From assembly GCF_001649575.2 (NCBI RefSeq), contig NC_051435.1, positions 9,035,046 to 9,099,045 on the forward strand: DNA of 64,000 nucleotides. Reading direction: 5' to 3'. Each line of letters starts with the position of its first letter. The first letter of the stretch is position 1. The notes beneath the pieces were generated by a model. It saw only the letters and a program-made list of their open reading frames with translations, was not told where the DNA came from and did not search any database. The position numbers and the translations under genes are program-made. Below, piece after piece: positions 36,712 through 64,000 of the stretch. This stretch comes from Kryptolebias marmoratus. Taxonomy: Eukaryota; Chordata; Actinopteri; Cyprinodontiformes; Rivulidae.

Positions 36712-39700
36712 ACAAATATGTGAAAAAAGTGAACTATTGATTTTTTGACATTTTGTCAAGTCTATGAACAAAGCTGCATAATATGCCATCAGCATAGTTT
36801 GATCTACAACAAGCTTTTTAGTTATCAACACGGTTACAAATGTTAGTGATCTTTTCAATGAGGTTTTCCTATATCTTGAAGAAAAGCAGTGTTTTCTAGT
36901 TTTACTTCACCTTGTTGAAAATTATTGTTTCTTGATTAAATGGAAAATGTCCGGTAGGACTCAGAATAGCACATGACTTGCTAACTTTATTAGCAGTAGC
37001 TAAGGTTAGCTAACTTCTGATAAAAATGCTGTTTTCCAGTTACCTTGAAATGAAATGACATTACACCCAGTTTAACTGTGTCCCAGTTACAAATCAAAAA
37101 AAAACTAGACTGTGTTAATTGTTGTGCTCAGTGACCAATTTATTAGCAGTACAAGATGATTTTGATGTGTTTTACTGCATTTTAGGCATTAGAATAATCT
37201 GATTTAATGACATATAAATTGACACAGATGCAAACAATTAATTTATTACTGAAGCTAATTCCACATTTTAAGCATAAGACACTTTTTTTTTTGTTTTGAT
37301 GTCAGAGCTGATGAGGAAATGTTGATGTTAAGTTGGATTTCCAACTTTCGGGCAGATTCCAATTGTTTTTTTTTTATTTTTATTTTTGAGTACAATTGGA
37401 CAGCAGTCATATTGCTAACAGATTTCAGAAGGCTTTAATGCAACATTAAGTTAGATGTCAAATGCAATAAAACAAGAAGAAGAGCAGATTTCTGTAAGTC
37501 AGTTCACTAACTTCAGGGTCTTGTGTTTACCTTGAACTGCTGTGTTTTAGCATGTGATTGCTTTTTAGCAGGGATTCTGTGTAGTCTATTTAATGTTGCT
37601 CTTAATTTAAATGTGAAAGTAGACCAAAGCTAATATTTTAACAAAGTATAGGATTTGAAGGTCTTATATGACTGATACCGATCTCAGCTTAAAATTCAAT
37701 ATATGTCCTCTCCTACTATTATTTCTTTTCATCTTGTTAGAGAAATATCTGATCAGTTTTCAGTTAGTTGTACTAGATGTTCAAGAGCTGGTGCTAATTA
37801 ACGTCACAGCATTAAAATATGCATCAGCTGAAAGTGATGAATACCTCATAGGTTGATGGAATAATTATTTAATGATATTGTTCATGATGATGTTGTAATT
37901 TAGTTTTGCGGTCATATATCCTTCCATATAACTTAGTCACATATTACAGCACCAAATTCACTATATTGAATTTTATTCATATGCTACAGTGTCCCTTCAG
38001 GCCTTTTCTTCACTTCAGTTCTATTTGCATGTCTAAACCAGCAGAGTCATTAAAAGGCAACCAACCACGGCGACACAGCCTCAGTGCTGAGTGCCTTCCT
38101 GAAGCTGCTGAAGCATCGTCAGTCCTGGGAGACAGAGAATCAGAGAGCCTCTACACGTCCCCTATGGGAAGAGGAAAGAGCTCTTATTCTAACTTGGTGG
38201 AAAATGCCAGCACACACTGGGGCACCGTTACACACAGCTGGGATAATAAGTATCACAGGGAGACCCACAAGCCACCAGCAAACTGAAACCAGCATATGCA
38301 TTTCTTCCCTATTCACCATTGCCACCAAGCTGACTTTTCTCAAAAAGCCAATGAATCTCTTTCCCTTTGCTATAGCAGGGCTATTTAAATGTCTGAATCA
38401 GTGTGGCATGTAATATAGGATGTGGTTTATAGGACCACAGGGTAAAGTGGATCTGGTGAAACAGTGCAGACCGATGAGATGCACTCTCTGAACTGTAGGC
38501 TTGAAGTGAAATGCTTTTGGCATATAATTCACACTGCACATAGTGTTAAAAACTGGCAGTTTAAGATTAAAAAAATAAAAAAAATACTATTTTTCAACCA
38601 CTTAAGAATAAACATTCAGCCCCTGCTTTTTAAATCTTATGTCCCTTTTATTTAGCGATGTTAATGGTATGCATAAATATGAGGTGTGTGTGTGTGTGTG
38701 TGTTGGGGGAATGGATGAAGATGATTTGTGAGCTAATATAATCATGATAATAAGATCATTACATTACTTTACAACTAAGGCTCTGCGTGACACTTTTTAA
38801 GCTAATGCATGGATCAGACAGAAAGACGTGGATTCACATTCTTATGCCGTCGAGTCAGCGGGGGATTGCAGGAGCTCAAACCGTGGATTACATTTATAAA
38901 AGTGAAACTGTACCGCTGGTGTTAATCTCAAGCCACAAACAGAATACTTAGTGGGTTAGTCATACTGCATTATTAAATGCAAAATTCTAACTAGAGACAT
39001 TATCACAAAGCCTTTGCACGTCATAAACAACTGTTATTTCAATGCAGAGGGAAAAACAATGATGCTTCACTTACGCAAAAGCTTTGGTTCACCTAAGGTT
39101 CCCTGCTTGTTGTTAGCTGTTTCTTGTTTTTTTATTATTATTTTTGTGTGTTTTTTTGTTTGTTTGTTTGCTTTTACTCACTTGCTCTGCTTTCTGCCTT
39201 CCCTGTATTCAGTTTAATAACTTAGTATGAATGGCTGCAACCAACTATAAAGCCCAGAACCTGCTAGCGGGCTATAAATGTACCCCCTAATGGCTAAACC
39301 ATTATAGCATTTGGTACAGACTCTGAGTGTAGTGAATGTGTTGCTGCGGGAAAACTGAGGTGGTGGAAGGCAGGAGGTGAGGGGTGCAGGAGGGGGGTAA
39401 AAAGCTCCCTTTCCATTAGCTGATTGACTTGGAACCCAGTCTTCTTGGCTGGCACTTGTTTGCCTCACATTAAAATAGGACTGAGATGTAAACAACTTTG
39501 TTATAGAGCTCAAGAAAACCTTACAGGAAAGCAGTGTCACTCCAACAAGACTCCCTCCTCACCCGGCAGCAGGAGACACAGATAGTGTGCTGGTAGAAGT
39601 GGTTGCCTTAGTACATTTCTCAGTATCGCTGATGTTTTTTTATTAGCCACTCCATGTTCTGCGTGAGCCAGAGTGAAGGCCTAATGGAGCATAGCGTGGT

Positions 39701-42060
39701 GAAGTGGCTGGCCGGCTGTCTCAGACAACACATCACACATTAGGATCCAACATTTACTCAAGTGCGATGTCAGATTTAATAAATGATATATATACTTGTT
39801 CTGGCTCTATTGCAAAGGGGTGGTGAGAGAAAAGGGAGGAGGATGACAGGCTTCACAAACCATAAGCATTCTTTTCCTTTGCAACCAGGTCAAAAGCCAA
39901 GATGTCGCTGCTTAGAAAATGGGAATGAGGTTTATTGTTTGTTTGATAGTACATGTTTTATTTGGGATAACAATGCAATTCTTTGATGATGTTTGGGAAA
40001 AGAACATGTATTTAGATACTAAATTAAATTATCTTGTGTTAGTAGCAATTTTACAATCTGTTGTGAAACACATCTGTCTGCAAGCTAGGTGTGAGTAGAA
40101 AACGCATGGAGCATGGCCAGTGGGAGTGTGAAGCTCACAATTAAAATGAAGTCAAATGTAGGTGGATGAATAGTAATAGGGAAAAAGCAATCCTAAATAA
40201 TACACATTTCATGTGGAAACATAATGGAAAAAAGTATTCCTTACAGTATTATGGAAAATTTGAGCGTACACCCTCACTTTGCCCTCGTGTGTTTCCTGTT
40301 AAAGGTTTCAGCTGTCACAGCTCTTATCCACTTTGCCCATGTTACCTGGAGTTTGACAAGTCATCGCTTGCCACAGGTTTTTTGTGATCGTAGCTTTGCT
40401 GTTATCTACATTTCAAAGACCTGCCAACATTTGAGAGATAACTAACCCTGCATAATCCCTGTCAATGGCTCTTGCTGCACCATCTCACCGCCCGAGTGCC
40501 TCAGAGCTGCACTCAGACACTGTTATTTAGTCTAATCATTGCCATTGCATACTGTATATATTATGAGTCATTTTTATTTTTTAGCTTTAAGATTCTTCAG
40601 CATTGAAAAATAATTACAAGGTCTTGGCTGTCAGGAGTTGGCTATCACATTGCTCTTTAGTGAGAGTTTTATTTTGTTGTAGAAAGCTGCATTTACTTGA
40701 GTAATGGTACCTGAGAGCCAACCCACTGTTTGCACTCAAGACTCAATCTGTCTTTTTTCCTGTTTTTTTAGTTTCAAGTCATCATTTCCTGCCCTGTGAT
40801 GAGTGAATATTTACTAAGGGGAATCAGTGCATATGATGGGTCAAAAGGTTTACTTTATCAAAGAGAGAGAAAGATGTTCCAACAAAATATGTGAAAACAG
40901 TGTGTTCATAAATTATTTTTAAACATATTTTAACAGATACTAGATATTGTTTGTTTGTTTGTTTTTTTTAAGTGAGGGAACATGAAAAGGCAAACAGCAA
41001 ACACATACACACACACACACATATACATAGTTTATAAAACGATGGCAATTAAAGGTTCCTTATGGAGTTGACCCTGCCTTGTGTAAATGTCTGACATAGA
41101 ACCTCATGTTGTATTATCATGCAAGAGTCTAAAAAGCTTTCCAAACAAAGGCTGTGATTCTTTTTTTAACAAGACTATTTAACCTTTTTACAAGCTATTT
41201 TTGTCATATATTTATCTTTTTTAGAGGGGTAAGAAGGTGGAGAGGGTGAAAAGAATGCATTATTTCATGGAAAAGGAGACTATTTGCAGCGTATTCTTGC
41301 CCATTCTGCATATGCATCACACCGTAGGCACGTAGGCATTTCAAACAATCACTGTACAATGCCTTTAGCTCATGACTTTTTTTCTGGATTATCACATTTG
41401 ATATGACCCTAGAACTATTCCAAGACAGAAAACTTTTTTTCTTTTTCTTTTTTTTTATCTCAACTTCTCTTTAAATATTCTTTTTCGTTTGTTTGTTTGT
41501 TTGTTTGATTGATTATTTGTTCTTCCTTTGTGTGTATGTATGAGTCTGTGTGTTTCACCTTCCAAGGGTGATGTTACAGGGTGATGCACTGTGAGCCATA
41601 AGGATACAGTTGTTAAATATTCATGATTTCTCACAGGAATACCTAATTAAGTGATGCTCCTCTGGGTTTCATTCAGTCATGGGCCTGGGCAGAATGTAGT
41701 TAGGCACTGGCCCCTATGGGCTACTATCTGTAAAACAAAGCTGCAAAGAATCCTACTGTATGTTTTCTGTTGCTGTAAGGGTGATGGGGGAGAGGGGGCA
41801 GAGGAGTCCAACTCTCCTGTGTGATGCACGTCGGAATACAAATTGGTCTATGTAAAATGCGCTGCAAATTATGAGTGACTCAGGGGAACAAGCTGCAGGT
41901 CATGTGTGAACACACGAGCTCACAGGCACCTAAGCGCGCGCACACACATAAGCGCATGAGAGGAACAGGGGGTGCAGCATACACAAATGGGCAGTCACAC
42001 ATATTCTTTAAATACCTGCTCAGTCTACCAGCTGCTGACAACTGACCTCTTGTTTTATCG
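36712..42060. other. Gene-free stretch upstream of vwc2l
   Basis: No accepted gene. A 126-codon frame at 37906-38286 overlaps another open frame at 38084-38413 and one on the minus strand. This GC-richer patch (38040-38290) is either a chance low-stop region or a conserved element. Microsatellites are (GT)n at 38687-38703, (GTTT)n at about 40948 and 41485, and (AC)n at 41005-41022. The 41600-41720 patch (CACAGGAATACCTAATTAAGT and following) is of balanced composition and could be proximal regulatory DNA. Confidence 0.35.
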
Positions 42061-42310
42061 TTTGACTTGATTTCAGCTCTTGTCAGAGATGAGCTCCAGA
42101 AATGTACTTGTCCATTGGCCGTGGTGAGTGTTTTGACCGTGGGTGACACAGGGGGAGGGACGAAGCAGATGGGGTGGGGGCTGGGGGGGGCGCTCTGTTC
42201 TGCTCAGTGCAGGACGCAGGAGACAGTCGCTCTCCAAGGTGCTGAAAGTCGGAGCGCTCCCTCCTCAGTCTCTCGCCTTGTGGCGATGAACCTCGACTGC
42301 AGAATCCAGT
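42060..42310 (+). promoter_or_regulatory. vwc2l: Putative vwc2l promoter and first-exon region
   Basis: GC content rises sharply here. ATTGG (an inverted CCAAT box) lies at 42114-42118 and a G-rich SP/KLF-like tract at about 42171-42191. No TATA box is evident. A transcription start near 42190-42260 is inferred from position and composition, not demonstrated. An 8-codon upstream ORF starts at the ATG near 42286. Confidence 0.4.
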
Positions 42311-42882
42311 AAGGACCGGCTTCAGACGTGACTGCTTTATTTTCTCACACTCTCTCATCTCTGGATTTTTTTTATTATTATTACTATTATTGTTTTATTT
42401 ATTTATTTTTTACTTGGATGTACATGCGCGTATGTGCAACAAAACCGACAGTCCGTTTTCTAACATTTACCTGCATCATCTGGAAATACTAAACAGACTC
42501 TGGATTCTCGGGGACCACTACAGATGATTTTTCTCGCAGTTTTCTTAGCCTCCTTTTCTCCTCTGTCTGCGCGGTGTGCTGGTGAATTGCAATATTGTCT
42601 CAGAAAGGTAAGTCGGATGAGGATGATCACAGAGAAGACCTACTTTTTCGTGGATGTCATTTCCCTTGCGCAGGAAAGAGCGATGCAAAAGGCTGCCCAT
42701 TTATTGCGTTTAAACCCATAATCCAGGACGAAAAGGGGAGGAATACAGTATCCTTTGGAGCCTGGTGAATTTACCGAGTGGATTGAGTGAAGTTTCCAGC
42801 AGCTATCTCTAATCTGTTCCAGCCCTCTGCATGCTGGGGTTCTTGGCTTTACACTGAAAGGATATCACGCAGTTTCACCGCG
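42311..42882 (+). other. vwc2l: vwc2l 5' leader exon (untranslated, with alternative donors)
   Basis: Two good splice donors are visible: AAG/GTAAGT after 42607 and CG/GTGAGT after 42882. Either can join the strong acceptor (pyrimidine tract then CTGCAG) ending at 43498. With the later donor the leader contains a 65-codon upstream ORF (42524-42721). With the earlier donor that ORF fuses in frame to the main coding sequence. The exon's 5' end is unknown. Confidence 0.45.
42524..42607 (+). CDS. vwc2l: Possible alternative first coding exon of vwc2l
   Basis: From the ATG at 42524 the frame reads MIFLAVFLASFSPLSARCAG then ELQYCLRK, and ends exactly at the consensus donor AAG/GTAAGT in phase 0. 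The first 19 residues look like a signal peptide, with a cleavable small-residue site near RCA/G. Splicing to 43499 keeps the frame: 40 further codons, starting with an Asp-rich run, lead into the standard Met of vwc2l. The product would have 296 residues and two hydrophobic segments. Published VWC2L proteins, as far as I know, lack such an extension, so this may be a chance frame inside an untranslated exon. The probability of keeping frame by chance is one in three. Confidence 0.25.
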
Positions 42883-43438
42883 GTGAGTTTGCCTTATCAC
42901 TGAAATTCATCATCTCTAAAAGAAAAAACGCACCTTAAATATCTAAAAGCACAAACGATTCCAAGCTTATCATCAGTTCAACATCTTACGGTGTTTGTTG
43001 TAAAAGGGTGATGCGTGTGGGGTCAAATAATTGCGCATTTACCAATGTTTCCGGGCATTTGCATATTACAGGACTGATTTATTGATGCAGATCAAGACTG
43101 TGCGTTCAAAATATTTGGTGTAATCGCTCTTTTAATTGAAATATGGCATGAACCAAAGCTACCTGTTGTCTTTGGTCCGCCTCATAAAGTTTCCAATTGC
43201 AGCATCTATTGGGTCGGCCTTCACGGAAAGAAAATACACTGCATCCCTTCCAATAGTTATTAAGATTTTTTTTTCTCTTTTACTATTTTGCATGTTGCCC
43301 TCCCACTATGCATATTATATCATATGCATGTTATATAAACCTGTTGAGGAGGCAAAGCTGCAGAATCACTATGAACTTGTTGCAGGAAAAAAAAAGAAAA
43401 AGAAAAGTCAATTTTGAGGTTACGTGACAATGTGCTAA

Positions 43439-63872
<20,434 letters not shown>

Positions 63873-64000
63873 AGAGACTCCACTGAGGATGGTGGATAAG
63901 CTCAGGCAAGGCTCTGCCTACTGCGCCATTTTGTATGATTGACAGGGCAGGAGCACAGTTCTTACAACAACAAAAAAAAAGGATAATGAAAAACAAAGAC
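63873..64000 (+). other. vwc2l: Start of vwc2l 3' untranslated region
   Basis: Sequence after the stop codon. No AATAAA is present before the window edge, so the 3' end lies beyond it. Confidence 0.6.

Overview
This window is vertebrate nuclear DNA, almost certainly from a teleost fish. It is AT-rich. Its genes are split by long introns with GT-AG borders. It carries long (GGAT)n, (GATA)n, (ATT)n, (AT)n and (GT)n microsatellites, fish-type non-LTR retrotransposon pieces and several families of diverged interspersed repeats. Nothing bacterial or viral was recognised: no operons, CRISPR, phage or insertion sequences.

Only one gene is certain: vwc2l (brorin-like, von Willebrand factor C domain-containing protein 2-like), on the + strand in the right third. 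Three coding exons (43619-44023, 58119-58248, 63721-63872) join in frame to give a 228-residue secreted protein. It has a signal peptide, two complete ten-cysteine VWC modules and a third, cysteine-poor C-terminal module. The introns are 14.1 kb and 5.5 kb. A promoter-like, GC-rich region (about 42.06-42.31 kb) and one or two 5' exons lie upstream. A methionine-rich upstream ORF sits in the leader. A second possible start exon (42524-42607) would add another signal-peptide-like N-terminus in frame.

Layout: 1-5208 may hold the last two exons of an unrecognised + strand gene (weak evidence). 5.2-42 kb is a gene-poor stretch of about 37 kb containing a decayed Tc1-like transposase piece (about 12.3 kb), a small palindromic MITE-like element (23.3 kb), a decayed LINE 3' end (36.2 kb), microsatellites and copies of interspersed repeats. 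42-64 kb is vwc2l. Its large intron contains a young-looking 5'-truncated L1-type insertion with a perfect 16-bp target-site duplication (56385-57418).

The most interesting unexplained structure is a repeat family present in four blocks (about 3.1, 24.6-25.3, 27.2-28.0 and 44.2-45.0 kb), all in the same orientation. Three blocks contain two or three tandem units of roughly 170-390 bp. Most units carry GCCATCTT or a one-base variant, the reverse complement of the YY1 core. I did not find a new enzymatic or defence system. The open questions worth checking are the vwc2l leader and alternative N-terminus, and the repeat family.
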